Source: Dirofilaria immitis
Lineage: Eukaryota; Nematoda; Chromadorea; Rhabditida; Onchocercidae
Direction: 5' to 3'
DNA: 64,000 nt
Assembly (NCBI GenBank): GCA_024305405.1
Contig: JAKNDB010000079.1
Location: 1,928,501-1,992,500 of the forward strand
Shown here: piece after piece, positions 41,201-54,006 of the stretch
How the letters are laid out: each line of letters starts with the position of its first letter
Position numbering within the stretch: position 1 is the stretch's first letter
Notes under the pieces: generated by a model
Told to the model about the DNA's origin: nothing
The model's input: only the letters and a program-made list of their open reading frames with translations
Databases searched by the model: none
Made by a program: the position numbers and the translations under genes

Positions 41201-44200
41201 GTGAAAACAGTAATAACTAATTTTATGAATACTACTAGTGAACTATATTTCCCAAGCTTCTAACTAAAGAATAAAGCCACGTATTCAAGTCATCTAGATT
41301 ATCAAATCACATATAATATAATATTGTAGATGTATGTCGGATATAATATAATACTGTAGATGTATATCGCAGTGCTATGTCAATAACTAAGAACTCATGG
41401 CTAACAATATAGTCTCCGAAAGGCTGATCAGCTATGACTATACATATTATATAACTATGATAGATAATATGCTGAGTGTATGAACAGTTTTGTGGTATGT
41501 ATGCAAATGTATGCATTTTCTAAGTTATACATACAGCCTGAAAAGGCAATTTCTCACTTAAACCAAACTATGAGCACGAGAATCAGTAATATTCTACACC
41601 GTACAACAAAAGAATAGATATTATTGAATCTGATCCATTTGGGACAAAGAAAAACTGAAAAATCTGCAGTATGCTCTTCCAGCTGTCAATAAAAAATCCT
41701 TATTTTGCGAGGCAAAAGTACAACCACTGCCATCAGTTCGTAACGACGAGACAATAAAGAATAAAGTCAAGGTAACAGCTCTGCTTCACAAAATCTTAAG
41801 ATGTATCTGCGCACACAAAGCTGGTAAAAACACAATGATAAAATAAATAAATGAATACAAGGGTTGGCTGCTGCTGCTAATTTTAAAATGTTTATTTTTA
41901 TAAATATTCGAAAAGATGAAAAACAACGTAAAGATATGTGCAATGCTTGTCTTTATAAGACAAAAAATGAGATGGAAAATTATGAATGATTTGCACATGT
42001 ACTTTTTATTTTTTTTTTTATAAACAAACCTTCTGCTCTATTCGTGTAATAAAATCTAAAATTAAGTGCTGCAGCAGCCAACTGAAGAATCGTAAAAAGT
42101 GCTACTACCTTTTAGCAGCCTCATAGGCTGAACTTTTGTCGTAATATGTCAGGAAAGCATAGCCACGATTTCTTCCCGTCAGTGGATCCATCATAAGCCG
42201 TAGATCCCAAATCTTTCCCATATCCTCGAAAAGCGTTATCAAAGTATCTTCGTAAACTTCCTTTGGAATCTTGCCAATATAAATCTGGAATAAAATACGG
42301 ATGAAATAAACATAGATTTCTCAATCTCATACGATTTTACTTCTTAATTTCTTAATAAAGAAAAATTAATGAATTTAGTGATGAATTTCTCTTCCAGTTA
42401 TAATTCGAACATAGGAATTTACAAGGAAAAAAGTTTTATGTTAAAAATAAAGACCTCGTGTCCGGATCCCTGTGGACCTGCTGCTGGTCCATCCCAATCT
42501 GGCGGTGGTCCACCGTATTTTCGTTGACCAATAGTCACTTCCAGATTGTATCCTGTTCGATCCAAAATTTCTTTGATTTTTTCAACGGATGGTCCATTGA
42601 CTAATTTTTGGGAAAGAGCAATGTTTGCTCCAAGCTGCCGCACTTTGTCACGAAAATTGCGCATAACTGACATTAAAACTGAGCTTTGTTCTGAACACCC
42701 ATGAGCTTCGATTCCTTCACCTGAAACAATTTCTTTAAGGAAATTCTCAAAAATTTTGCTGATAAAAGAATTTAATTATTTCGTAAGTAATTATCTCAGG
42801 TTATTTTTTGGGGTTGAGATCAAATAAATATAAAATTCTTGATGTTCTAGTGGTTTTATCATGTCACATATTCTAGTGGTTTTATCATGTTACAAAACCA
42901 TTTATTCAGATGAATGTACTATTTAAACCTCTTTGATGATGAACAATGCATGTTCTAGTGGAAGGGAGCGAAGCATTTCAATTGCACGATCATCGAGTTC
43001 TTGTGGTGACATATCAGTTGCTTCGTATAATTCAATTAGTGCTACAGCCACTTTTGGCTTGACACTTTGTGCTCTTAAGCCCTTATAAACTTCATTCTCA
43101 ACAAACTCCGCTTCTTCAATTTCTGCTACCAAAGCATGAGCATCTTCCGTTTCACCCTGAAATATGCATGATGTTTTTCACAACTAATGAGACGACGACG
43201 AAAACTCATTAAAAGTACAACTTCAGTATATAGTTTTTAATCATTTGTATGACTTTTACGAACATTTCATAAACCAAAGCTATTTTTAAAGAAACATGTT
43301 CTGATAAATACACTTACATCTCCAGACGCCCCAAGTAAACTCGCTGTCTCCATTTTAATATCAGAATCGTCCTTTTTCATTTCATCACCATTAGCCGTCG
43401 TAGCTTCATCCTCTTCTTCTTCTTGTTCTTGTTCTTGTTCTTGTTCTTGCTCCTGTTCTTGCTCCTGTTCTTGCTCTTGCTCTTGCTCTAGCTCTTGCTC
43501 TTGCTCCTGCTCCTGTTCTTGTTCTTGCTCTTGTTCTTGCTCTTGTTCTTGTTCTTGTTCTTGTTCTTGTTCTTGTTCTTGTTCTTGCACTTGTTCATCC
43601 TGTGCTTCAGGTTCTTCATCCAAAGTTTCCTGAAAAAGTGGAAAAATAGTCATAAGATAAGGTTTGCTTTTTAATAAATAACTTCAGTGACTATAAAATG
43701 TGATCAGATTGAACAAGTTTTATTGTAAACTGCATCCAATATAAATTTCAGGTCAAATGACTTACATCAGCAGATGTCTCCATTCGCACTTCAGTCATGG
43801 TATTATCTTCACCTGCTTTTCTTCTTCCTGAAAGAATTGTCATCTGCAAACAGAAGATAAAATTCTATTATAACCGCAGCCGAATTAGAGCGTAAGTTTA
43901 TTTAATTTTCTCAGGAAGATTGCCAGATGCGCCCATTTACATAATAATTTTTGATAAGCAGCGCATCATCAAGCTTTAAAATGAACAAAGTTAATAACAC
44001 AAAACATTGGCATGCGAAGCAGCGAACATTATCGGGCATTAATTCATATAATCTTTAAGCATGCTTTTTAAATGAAATTGAAAATTCCCGAAAAACTTAG
44101 AGAACGGATCGATGTATCAAGTACTTTTATCATTGTACTTTCTTGCAAATATCTCAGGTTCTCAAATTTTATAATCTAATGCTATGTATTTCTCGACTTT

Positions 44201-44810
44201 TCGACCACACATCTCTCTTTCTGCATGCTCGTCATATGATGTTCCTCAACACATACTTGGTAGATATGCGAAAGGAGACGCAGATATAGCAATTAATGTA
44301 TGTCCTTCTGCAAATTAGCCGTTAATGTACGTTGGCATTTTTAGCCACGCTTAAAGCTTATATCAAATCCTTGAATTCAAAAAAACCTTCCCATTCAGTT
44401 TTAAAGTTGTAGATTACTCATAAACCATGAAGTCCTTAAACTTATTGTCAAGCATGAAAAATGCAATTACATAACTGTAATTACATGACAATCAAATATC
44501 ACAAAGAATTAGATAAAATGGACATTCGATTAAGAAAAATTACCATAATTCAGGAAAGATCAAAAGTTTGAAGATTAGAATACTTCAACATTGATAGATT
44601 ACTTGGAAAGTGAAATTTTGAAGCAAACTTAAAAGTTAAATAAAAGCCAAAAATCCGAACTTGTGCAGTTGTAGTGGTAATTCTTTCTTCAATTTCGTTT
44701 TCTTCTCCTGTTGGCGCCATAATTTGATCAGCATCATCTGTTTCAGACATAGAAAGTGTGGCAACTTGTTGTTGCTTACGTGGACGACCACGACTTCCCT
44801 TTTTCTTCAT
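38216..44810 (-). CDS. hrpr-1: hnRNP Q/R (SYNCRIP-like) RNA-binding protein
   Basis: Binds RNA and acts in splicing, mRNA stability and translation. Exons: 44661-44810, 43766-43843, 43318-43629, 42929-43156, 42455-42720, 42109-42284, 40496-40631, 40040-40172, 39636-39863, 39303-39545, 39049-39193, 38216-38398. The corrected length is 760 residues. Seen: MKKKGSRGRPRKQQQ, an AT-hook-like start; a Glu-Gln repeat at about 91-145; the acidic SYNCRIP N-terminal domain (GLRAQSVKPKVAVALIELYEA); QRKYGGPPPDWDGPAAGPQG; RRM1 at about 346-425 (IYIGKIPKEVYEDTL); RRM2 at about 426-505 (RLFIGNIPKSKSKEEIL); RRM3 at about 521-590 (KVKVLYVRNLKEAVTEEQL); then RGG and YGYG repeats with an AKRPGD basic segment near the end. 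Five one-base frame losses occur (39158-39161, 39462-39467, 40126-40131, 42110-42113, 42675-42678). Adding one base each gives 2283 bases, an exact multiple of three. The 1.48-kb intron 40632-42108 looks empty. Confidence 0.92.
41311..41370. repeat. 30-bp tandem duplication
   Basis: The unit atataatataatattgtaga plus ten more bases occurs at 41311-41340 and 41341-41370 with two mismatches, inside an hrpr-1 intron. Confidence 0.8.
42845..42894. repeat. 26-bp tandem duplication
   Basis: The segment ttctagtggttttatcatgt is repeated almost exactly, inside an hrpr-1 intron. Confidence 0.8.
43423..43587 (-). repeat. Coding hexanucleotide repeat for (Glu-Gln)n in hrpr-1
   Basis: Alternating GAA/GAG and CAA/CAG codons encode about 55 residues of EQ dipeptide with a single Leu interruption. 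The reading frame is uninterrupted. Arrays of this kind change length by slippage, so the allele length may vary between individuals. Confidence 0.9.
44779..44796 (-). other. hrpr-1: AT-hook-like motif at the N-terminus of hrpr-1
   Basis: Residues near 5-12 read GSRGRPRK, containing the RGRP core of AT-hook DNA-binding motifs. A single copy in an RNA-binding protein may instead be a basic nuclear-localisation or RNA-contact segment. Confidence 0.5.
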
Positions 44811-45360
44811 CGTTGTAGCAGATGAAAGTTACGGTTTAGAAAGCGACACACAAAAACGAATAACAGTGACAGCTTGCTGATGTAAGAAAAGCCTTTGAAA
44901 ACGGCAGGCCGATGTATTTTGAACAAATCTGGCAACCCTGGAATAGCATAAAAAGACGTGCGCGGAGCACATGAACGTATGCCCATAATAGCACGGGCGA
45001 ACACTTAGAGAAAGAGTGAATGCAATTCGTGACGCACACAACGTAATGCATACCGCAACAAAAAACACTCAATCAATGGAGAACGGTGCAAGTGCGCATT
45101 TGGGCAAATTAGCGCAAATCCACCGCAAAACCTAAAAATTTCGCGACAGCTTGAGAAATCTTTCCTGCGAACAGCGTCGAAATGGACTACCCATGGGAAT
45201 CTACAGTACACTCACCACTTACCCATCTAAACAACACCTTTCCACAACATACGAGTATTTGCTGCTTACTCTCATTCAGACGGCTAAAAAGGTGATGAGT
45301 CACCAGACATACGCGGCGCGTCGCCTAACTCACGCAATCGAACAATAGTCGCTTTTTATT
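44811..45360 (-). promoter_or_regulatory. 5' flank and probable promoter of hrpr-1
   Basis: A stretch visibly richer in G and C than its surroundings, directly upstream of the hrpr-1 ATG. Overlapping short open frames on both strands look like by-products of the composition. No known promoter motif was identified. Confidence 0.4.
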
Positions 45361-46615
45361 ACTATGTCCGGGCCTTTGTGCAAACTTTCGTCTCACTTCT
45401 TTGTTAATAGTATCTGAATCTGTTGCTTAGCTTTCAGTATGCATGAAATGTTCATCGAAATAGGCAATGCATTTATCCAGTGATACCATTCATATGCTAC
45501 TTATCCTAACAGTAACTTCTTCCATCTACCGCTGACCTAAAAAAATTACCTATTCTTTCCTTTTATTTCGTAATCTTTCAGTTGTGGGGCTTCCGAGAAA
45601 TAAGTACTCCAGTTGGAGGTATTGATACTGTTCACTAACTCCATCATGAACTACAAATACCCCATAATATTGTCGCATGTCACAATATCAGTATCAGCGA
45701 TTAGATTGGTTATTAAGTGGGGATTTGAATGACAGGAAAATTTACGGAGCATACGGTATTTTGAATATGAGATGTGATACGATACAATGAGCGAACTTTC
45801 TAAGGGTAGGAAAATAGAAAATTGGCAAAGCACTGAGAAAAGGTCATCTTGTGACCTCGACCTGATGAAAATAGGATATGATACAATACAGCTAATGGGA
45901 CTGTTGGAAAATAACGCTGTTGTGAAAAAGAATTTGCCAGAGGTCATGACCTTAAAAAAGATGATAAGTATGCATTGAAGATTGCAAGATCATTGTGTAC
46001 TTTTTTTTCTATATTTTATCATTCATCATTCGATCATTTTCTCACCATCTTCGCTTCTCTTATAAACGGTGCACTATTATCGGAATGTTATCTGTGAAAG
46101 ATAAGATTTCAAGCGCTTTGTGCACCTGGTCAATCATCTAGTGATTGATGCTTGAGTTATCATTTTTAAACATAATAGCAATAATTATATCCGATATTCC
46201 TCTGTTTTAGCAACATTTGTTTGAAATCTAACATTCATGACATATCATATTGATAATTTTCGTGACTTACCATTATCAGAATAATGTCACTTTTAGTAAT
46301 CATCGTATCGTGTATCACCCGAAAGGGAGCTGCCCGTGACGTGTCTTCTTCGTTAAATGCAACATTGATTACGTTTATAGTTATACGAAGGTATTCGATG
46401 ATTCATAATTGATAGATTCTGTTTTAAATGTCTTTCTATGCCTTTCATCTGAGCTACATTAAGATTCATATTGCTAAACACTGCTAAATGTTATCATTGA
46501 TATCATTCATCGATTAATTTATTTCCATGACTCATCTATCCTGTTGATGTGATGATGTTTTAACTTAATTGGGGACAAGTTATGAGAATCCTCACCATAT
46601 ATCTATCTCTTCTTG

Positions 46616-46680
46616 TCTTAATATTACAATGAATCAGATGCTCATCATATGTCTCAATATTACCATGAATCAGATTCATT
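46616..46680. repeat. Imperfect two-copy repeat
   Basis: The phrase caatattaccatgaatcaga and a near copy (taatattacaatgaatcaga) occur about 36 bases apart. Confidence 0.6.
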
Positions 46681-47338
46681 GGTGCTTTCATGTTTTGAAT
46701 TCCTACCGATATAAATGCACTGTTTATTTTCAGCCTAATAATTCTGTTCATGCATGCATGCAGTGCAATGCATATCGTTTAGATGTCTGCATGCATACTT
46801 ACATGTACTTTACCAGTATTTATTTCATGTTTCCCCGTTAAATATTCATTTTCAATTTATTAAAGTTGAAATTTTATTTTTTTGAACGGCATGCCTTCAG
46901 TACATTTAGTACAATTATTTCCCTCTTTCTAAATCAGTCTACATTAACAAGTAGTCTGAATTAGTGATGAAAATGAAGATCCAGGTCGAATGAATGCAGA
47001 GCGATTTGTGGGAATGGCTTAGTATGAATGACAATTTTATAGCAAAAGAGTAATGAATGATTCTTCCAATTATTCTTCTTGAAAGCAATTCTTTTTTCAG
47101 TTTAAAAGATATATACTTTAATGCACACTAAGCCAAATCATAAAAAGCGAGCAATGATAGGACGGAAGGATTGGACGGAAGGATTTAACCAAATAGAAAA
47201 ACGATATCGTAAAATAGGCAAAAGAATTTTAATTCTGCTAAATTTTCTTTATTACATTTTACTACATTTTCCCTTATCTATATCTATTTAAGGCATTCAA
47301 ATATTCAATATCTGTCCTATCACAATTCTTGAATCGAT

Positions 47339-47339
47339 A

Positions 47340-47371
<32 letters not shown>

Positions 47372-47390
47372 AATGATGATGATAATGAGA
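47339..47390. repeat. TGA trinucleotide microsatellite
   Basis: A run of about ten TGA triplets, followed by a partly degenerate TAATGATGATGATAA stretch. Confidence 0.85.
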
Positions 47391-47869
47391 TATTTTATCA
47401 TTTTCTGCTTCTTTTTTTTTAGTCAGAGTATCTATGTTTTGTTATAAACCTATCATTTATATTGGACATAAATTTTATTTGTTCGTAGTGATTCTAATTT
47501 TTGAAAATTATTTTATAAAAATATTCTTGCTTTTGGTTTAATCAATTATTTTGTAACTATTTCGAAAGTATAATTTAAAAGTTGTTAAATTGAAAAATGA
47601 ATGAATTATATACGTGGTATTTTTCAAAGGATCAAATTATTCTAAATGTATCATACCTAAATCAAAGGAAACATTTTATCATTATTATTAATTTACTGAA
47701 TAATGTAAAGCAATTTTTACAGGTGTATATATCATTTATTATTCTATCAAATCTAAGTTATTTTGTGATGAATTTAAAAAACAACATTTTTCAATTTAAA
47801 GTAATTATCATTGCTCCATATCTTTTCTTATTTTATGCAACATTTCAATTATCAATTAACATTGTTAAA

Positions 47870-47985
47870 AAGTTCTGGAAATCGATTATTTTCTACAAGT
47901 ATATTCAATGCCGTGAAGTTTCTCTTAGTTAGCAGAAGTTCTGGGAACTGATTGTTTCTGCAGGTATATTCAGTGCCCTGAAATT
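47870..47985. repeat. Diverged two-copy repeat, about 55-60 bp
   Basis: Copies start near 47870 and 47934. They share agttctgg, tatattca and gccgtgaa/gccctgaa with several mismatches between, so this is an older duplication than the perfect ones in the window. Confidence 0.55.
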
Positions 47986-49885
47986 AGAAGTTCAGTTCAT
48001 AAGCTACTTGGAAAGGAAAAAGGAATGAATTCAGAAATGGACGTATAATTAAGTCTTGTTAAACGCAAACAGCTATTTTAATGCCTAGCTAATATTTCCT
48101 ATTTGATCTTACTCTTTCCGTTTCTTGAAACTTCTATCTTGTTTTCCTTTCTTTTTCTCGTTTCTATTTCTTCCCTTCCTTAAAGGGCTTTAATTTCCGT
48201 TCCACTCTTTTTTTTTCGACAATTTCTAATTCCATTTAGAATTTTCCTGAAGTATTAGAAAAATGAAAAGTGATGGTTTTCATTCAGTGCACATCTTTTG
48301 TTTCAATTTCTAATCCTTTCGAATTTGTCAAAAGCGAAGAAGCATTTGATCATCCATCATATGCTTTGTCGAGAATAATAACTGTATCACTTAAGCATCT
48401 AAGTTTTATCTTTATTCTTCTATTTTAAAAAAAATGAGTAAAATTCAAATATTTTAAATAGGTTGAAGAGATTCAAGAAGAAATGTCCAGTTTCGTGATT
48501 ATAAGATAGCATATTATTGTTGGTTATACAGTCGCAATGACCTTCAATATCTCCGATTGACTTTATTCATTTTCTAAACTCTCCTAAATTTTCCCTAAAA
48601 TTCTCTAAAAAATGATCAAAGACCATTTGAAATCTTACCAGAGTGCTGCAACTAGAGAGGACAATTGTTAAGTGCGAAAATGAGCATATAGTGTTATGAT
48701 ACAATGGCAATTATCACGATTATGTATTTCAGGAAAACCGGTCTGTAACAGCGGAAACTGTATGTAAAGGATTTTTATGGCTTCAATAATAGGGCCATAA
48801 ATCTCTCCTCAGCTCATAATCTCATTATAAAATTATTTGCTACAAATCATATTTTCTCTGATTTCACAATCACATTTTTAATTGTTACATGATATCATAC
48901 GATATTGATATGATAATATTATATTTATGCCGCAAAACAGATTCGTTAGTTCCAGTTCAATAAATAATTGATAATTTGATAAAGAAAATTTGGCGTAAAC
49001 TTTCAGTTAATCGATCAATTAACTTCCCAAAATACTTCAGTTTTTGAAATCATTTGCGACTAATATAATTTTTTAAACTAAACAGAATAAATGCTTAATC
49101 ATTCGTTTTTTCTTTTTACTGAGGAAATTAATGAGGGTGACAAAGATATATTTAATGGAAAATGACTATTGGACAATAACAAAAGGTTCTAAGCTTCTAT
49201 AATTTTAGGTACTTTTTTATTCAGACATTAAATGATTGAGATTATCATCTAAGCAAAGGCACCAAAATGTATTGATAATTTGAAAGCTATTGAAAAGGAT
49301 CTTCATGAGGCCTTGTTAAATAATGGGTATTTCCATAGCAGTTTTGGCTGCTCAAATTAATCCTTCAAGCCAAGAGGATATATGGTCATGTCTGTTTCTC
49401 TCTAGTATTACTAAATGCCTAAGCAATGCTTTTAAAGCCATTCTCAATTCAAGATGATTCAACTCAGAATGTTTATATTCAAAAGGAAATTATGAAACAA
49501 ACTATTTCCGACAAATGAATGAATCATTTTCTGTTTTGTCTTCTTCGAGAAAGAAAGAACGTGACATCATCGTTCTAAACTCAAGGGACATTTCCTTGAG
49601 AAGAGATCAATCATATGTGTATGTACATTTTTAATTTTTTTATGCACAAGAAATGACTGTTCATAACTTTTGACTGTTTTCAACTGATGATTCTCGGCTG
49701 TTCGGCTGTTCCATTCATCATTTCGTCTAACTTTAATTTATTCGATCAAAATTGTTTATTACTGTATCCATTCGTTTCTGCATATTTTATTCAATTAATT
49801 TTCTTATTTATTCCAAAGATGGCTTTGAAATAAAAATAAATTTTAGCCAAAAATATAGCAGCATTTTTCTGCTGAGAGAAGAAAA

Positions 49886-50005
49886 TCTTCCATGACTCTT
49901 CGTTGACTCCTCTTCCATGACTCTTCGTTGACTCCTCTTCCATGATTCTTCGTTGACTCCTCTTCCATGATTCTTAGTTGACTCCTCTTCCATGATTCTT
50001 AGTTG
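49886..50005. repeat. 25-bp minisatellite, about five copies
   Basis: The unit tcttccatgactcttcgttg plus five bases repeats head to tail, with C/T and C/A variants spreading towards the right end. The period is not a multiple of three, which argues against a protein repeat. Confidence 0.9.
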
Positions 50006-52410
50006 AAGGTTAATCATTTTGTTATTTTGATTCGACTAGATCAACTATTGGGTAGAAAATGTTATAACACAATATTGTGCTTATAAAATGATATAAATTG
50101 AACAAGATTATGTGTGAAAATAGCGGTATGAGTTAAACAATGATACGAATTAAGTAAGAGGATTAAAACAATGATAATTGATTAAATAAATAATGGATGG
50201 TAAAAGAACAATGAATACCAACAGTCGTTTAGATGTTAGCCAGGGTATCATAAATCTTCTATTACTGTCACTTTTCTTTAACTTTATTGCTTGCTTCTCA
50301 CTGTAGCTTGACCTTTGCTGTTTCGAATTGTTTCTCATACTGCAGGATCGTTGAAGGCGCTCGATGAATCTTGGATACTGGTTGTCGATGACAAGATTGA
50401 TTATTGTTATTGAAGTGGCTGAATTGATACACTGTTACCTTGGATTGAAATTTATTCCTTTTGAAACCTTTGATCTCTTCCCCTTTGATCCCTTTTTTTC
50501 GTTTGACATCCCTCATGTGGTGATTTAAATCCTTTAATTCTGTTAACATCTTCCATTTAATCTTTTAATATACTCATATATAGTTAATACTTTTGGCCTC
50601 TCGTCGACATCTTCTGCAATTTATTCCAAAGATACAAACTGCTTAAATATATTTGCTCGATCTATTCGATCCCCTTCCCTTAGAATTGCTCGAGACTGAT
50701 GACATATGTCGCAGACTTTTATAAACAATTAAAATTCGCTCTACGAGCATCGTTATGTTTTGTCTTCTTTAAACTAAACATTTGATTTTAAAAGCTTTTC
50801 TTCCACAGCAACTCAAAATGTTTCACATCCAAAATTTATTTTAATATATTTAAAATCGTTTACTTGTCATATATGCTGACTGCTTTAGGATTTCAATAAT
50901 TTCATGCTAAGTATTTGGAATGAAATAGCAATTTTCGTGATCAAAAAAATCATTCTGTCTAGAGTTTTTCTAAATGTTAGCAGCATTTTGAGTAAAAGAT
51001 CGCGAATTTATAAACCATTTCAAATGTCGCTCTTTCTAATTCCATGCCACAATTTTCATTTGTTTTTCAACAAATTTTTCTGATCAAATTTCAAAAAAAT
51101 GTTTTTATTTATCATATACTAAGCAAATTTCACATGTCTTTATCAAATTAAATCAAACTTTTCCTCCTTCTCGTTTCCTCTTTTGCATTCCATTCCATCC
51201 TTTATGTTTTCATTATTGTGTTATGATTATTTGATAAATACTTAACTTCTGACTATATCTAATAAGAAAGAAAGTTATCGTTTTTACGGTAGAAGAGACA
51301 TATGAAGAAAACATCTTCCATTTTTCAATGAGAATCTAATCGCATCCTCAAGAGTAGAATAAATGAGAAGTAGACGACAGGCATCAATTCTGAAGGAAAT
51401 AATATATTTCAATTTATTTTCGTTTAGAATTGCTCCATTTATGAAAAGTCTACGGCAAGAGTACATGCATTCCCGGGAGATCGAAATAGAAGAACAGGAG
51501 GAAGTAAATATGTGCTGCATGCATGTGCACAATCAATTATATGTTTTTGCAGACAAAACAAAAAGTCATTAATTTTAGAACAGTTTGAATGGTTGCCTCT
51601 CATAGATTCGTAGTCGGAAAAGTAATGTTGGCTGGAATCAATTCGTTGGATTTTTTTATAGGACAGAAAATGAGTTACTTTCTTGATGATCGTAGCTGCT
51701 AGAAAATGATAACGACGTACATGATACATACATTCATAAATTCATAACTTGATTACTGAGGCTTCTAATTCTTTATAATCCTTAATTTCAACAAATTTTG
51801 ATTTAGTCTAGAAGATGTCGATCTGGATCATTTTTCCAAAATCGAAAATAGGATTTGTGATGCGGAATTTGTCAAATATTTAAGACTTCTTTTTTTTTTT
51901 TATTGAAAGGATACTTCTATAATTGTATTATGTATATAATTAAAAGGGAATTCATAAATGTAATTAATAATATCTCACCGTATGCTTAAAAGATCGTCTG
52001 GAATATATATAATACTCCTATGCAATTCGAAAACACATTGTAATTTTTGCATATATTCCATTCCATCTTTCCGTTCTCTTTCGATTGGTGATTGATTTCT
52101 AATGATATCCATCATCCTTTTCACACTATATTATTTAATATAATTTATCACTAAATTGTCATAATTTATTATGAGGTAGGAAAGGTCATTTGAATGTATG
52201 ATTCACTTCTCTTAACTGCAAATAAATAAAAAGTATGTTGGTGCAATGAATTCAATGATTTTTTCTTTCCTTAATCATTTCCATAGATTTCATGTATCAT
52301 GTTGTAACTATCTATCATTATGTACCGCGAATGATTGCATATTATCTGTTTAATTCATCTTAAAAACTATCACTTCTCTATCAGCAGTATCTTCAGATAA
52401 GTAAGTTAGC

Positions 52411-52591
52411 TATCTTCTGTCAATTATTTTTCCAGCAATATCTTCAGATAGGAAAGCAATCTAAGATATCACTATCTTCAGGTAAGTAATTTAAGTTAGC
52501 TATCTTCTGCCAATTATTTTTCCAGCAATATCTTCAGATAGGGAAAGCAATCTAAGATATCACTATCTTCAGGTAAGTAATCTAAGTTAGC
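52411..52591. repeat. 90-bp tandem duplication
   Basis: Copies at 52411-52500 and 52501-52591 differ at two bases and in one G-run (two versus three G). Shorter fragments of the same unit precede them from about 52388. Confidence 0.85.
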
Positions 52592-52775
52592 ATCTCCCGG
52601 CAGTTATTCTAAGTTTTTAGTTCAAGCTCTAATGTGCAATCAACAACATCTGTGCAAACAAATAAACATTTGTAGCAATAAATGTAAATTATAAGTAGGA
52701 TTTATGAGCAATAAAAATGTATTAGTAGTAATTATCTATCGCTTCCTCATTTTAACAATTAATAGAGTGGGAGAA

Positions 52776-52925
52776 TTGCAGATGGAGAGAGAGAGAGAAG
52801 AGAGAGAGAGGGAGAGAGAGGGATAGACTAATCAAACCTCTTCCATTGAAATTTGAATAACTGGACAGGACAGGACAAGACAGGACAGGACAAGACAGGA
52901 CAGGATAGGATAGGACAGGACATTT
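52776..52925. repeat. GA microsatellite followed by a GGACA-type satellite
   Basis: A gagagaga tract (52776-52822) is followed by repeats of ggaca and ggacaaga (52863-52922). Confidence 0.85.
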
Positions 52926-53223
52926 CATTGTGTAGTGCATGACAATGATAGTCGGAGATAATTAGTTAGATTACGAAGGACAGCAATGGATAGAGTTGAA
53001 ATTTCGAAAGACTGTCTCAACTGAGAAATATGGCTAACAACTAACTGATTTCTTCGTTGCTAAGTAAGCAAAGTTGGGTTCACATCTGCCAATACGCTTA
53101 ATGGACATTACTAAGCTCTGGACTTCATCTGCCCCAATAACTACTACCTCTCCCACAATTGGTACTTCTAAATCACTGAAATAATGTCTTTTATCTCATC
53201 CTCATCTTCCTCTTATTCCTTTT

Positions 53224-53300
53224 GTTGTTACTACTGCTACTACTGCTATTACTGCTACTACTACTACTGCTACTATTACTGCTATTGCTATTGCTGCTGC

Positions 53301-53390
<90 letters not shown>

Positions 53391-53402
53391 TATTATTGTT
53401 TC
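53224..53402. repeat. Compound trinucleotide repeat (CTA/CTG/TTG)
   Basis: About 180 bases of mixed CTA, CTG and ATT triplets, then about fourteen TTG and about fourteen CTG. All frames stay open, giving artificial Cys, Leu, Ser or Asn runs. It lies in a region with no gene evidence. Confidence 0.9.
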
Positions 53403-53802
53403 TGCGGTCGGAGGTCAACAACTGGCCAAAAGCAAACATATATGACTGGATGAATGGGTATGTATGAATGGAAATGATAGGGACAGCAATCCACTTTAGG
53501 AAGCCAATATGAAAGAAATGGACGAAAGAGTGGACAGACATGTGGCATATCACCGTTCTTCAGTATGAAGCAAAGGGAGAGGGAATCCGATCATGTAATG
53601 AGCAATAAGAATATGCATTATTATTTAGATGGGTTCGCTTTCTCGCCGTGCAAAATTACCCCTCCGTATCGCCTCGTCCCTGAGGTCCTTCTACAAATGG
53701 AGGATCGCTCTTCATCGCAATAGTTATTGCATTGATGCACCACTGCTACGCTTCCACTCATGTCTATTTTAATGCAAGTCGAAATTTGTCGGCATCAGTA
53801 AC

Positions 53803-54006
53803 ATGCAGCATGCAGCAGTGATCGTTAGAGAGGAGGCAACAGAAAGGTTATCGTTAATCTGCATTTCGGACCAATCTATACCACTTCATTATGAGGTAGA
53901 TAACCATCCAACGGAACCTCCTACGGTGATAGAACCGGACCATCTGTTACCATTGCTGTGGCCGCTAACCAATTCTATCCTTCTTTTCTTATCCATTTGT
54001 CGATGA
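53803..54006 (+). other. Unrecognised open frame with protein-like composition
   Basis: A 67-residue frame with mixed composition (VREEATERLSLICISDQSIP) in a locally GC-richer patch from about 53630 to 53960. It shows no family resemblance, no clear splice sites and no partner exon. It could be an orphan exon, a regulatory element or chance. Confidence 0.15.

Noticed and set aside
39158..42678. Programmed ribosomal frameshifting in hrpr-1
   Set aside because: Five shifts in one conserved gene, all of the same sign, and similar shifts in unrelated genes fit base-calling error far better.
44807..45211. Several overlapping short minus-strand open frames upstream of hrpr-1
   Set aside because: They overlap each other in different frames in a GC-richer promoter-like stretch and have no recognisable content.
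47597..47932. 111-residue hydrophobic open frame
   Set aside because: AT-driven composition, no homology, and it overlaps a diverged duplication.
49808..50017. Repeat protein read from the minisatellite on the minus strand
   Set aside because: The 25-bp period is not a multiple of three, so the apparent peptide repeat is only a frame-walking artefact.
53191..53553. Ser/Asn-rich, Leu-rich and Cys-rich open frames over the trinucleotide array
   Set aside because: All are by-products of one simple repeat, open in several frames at once, with no splice or homology support.
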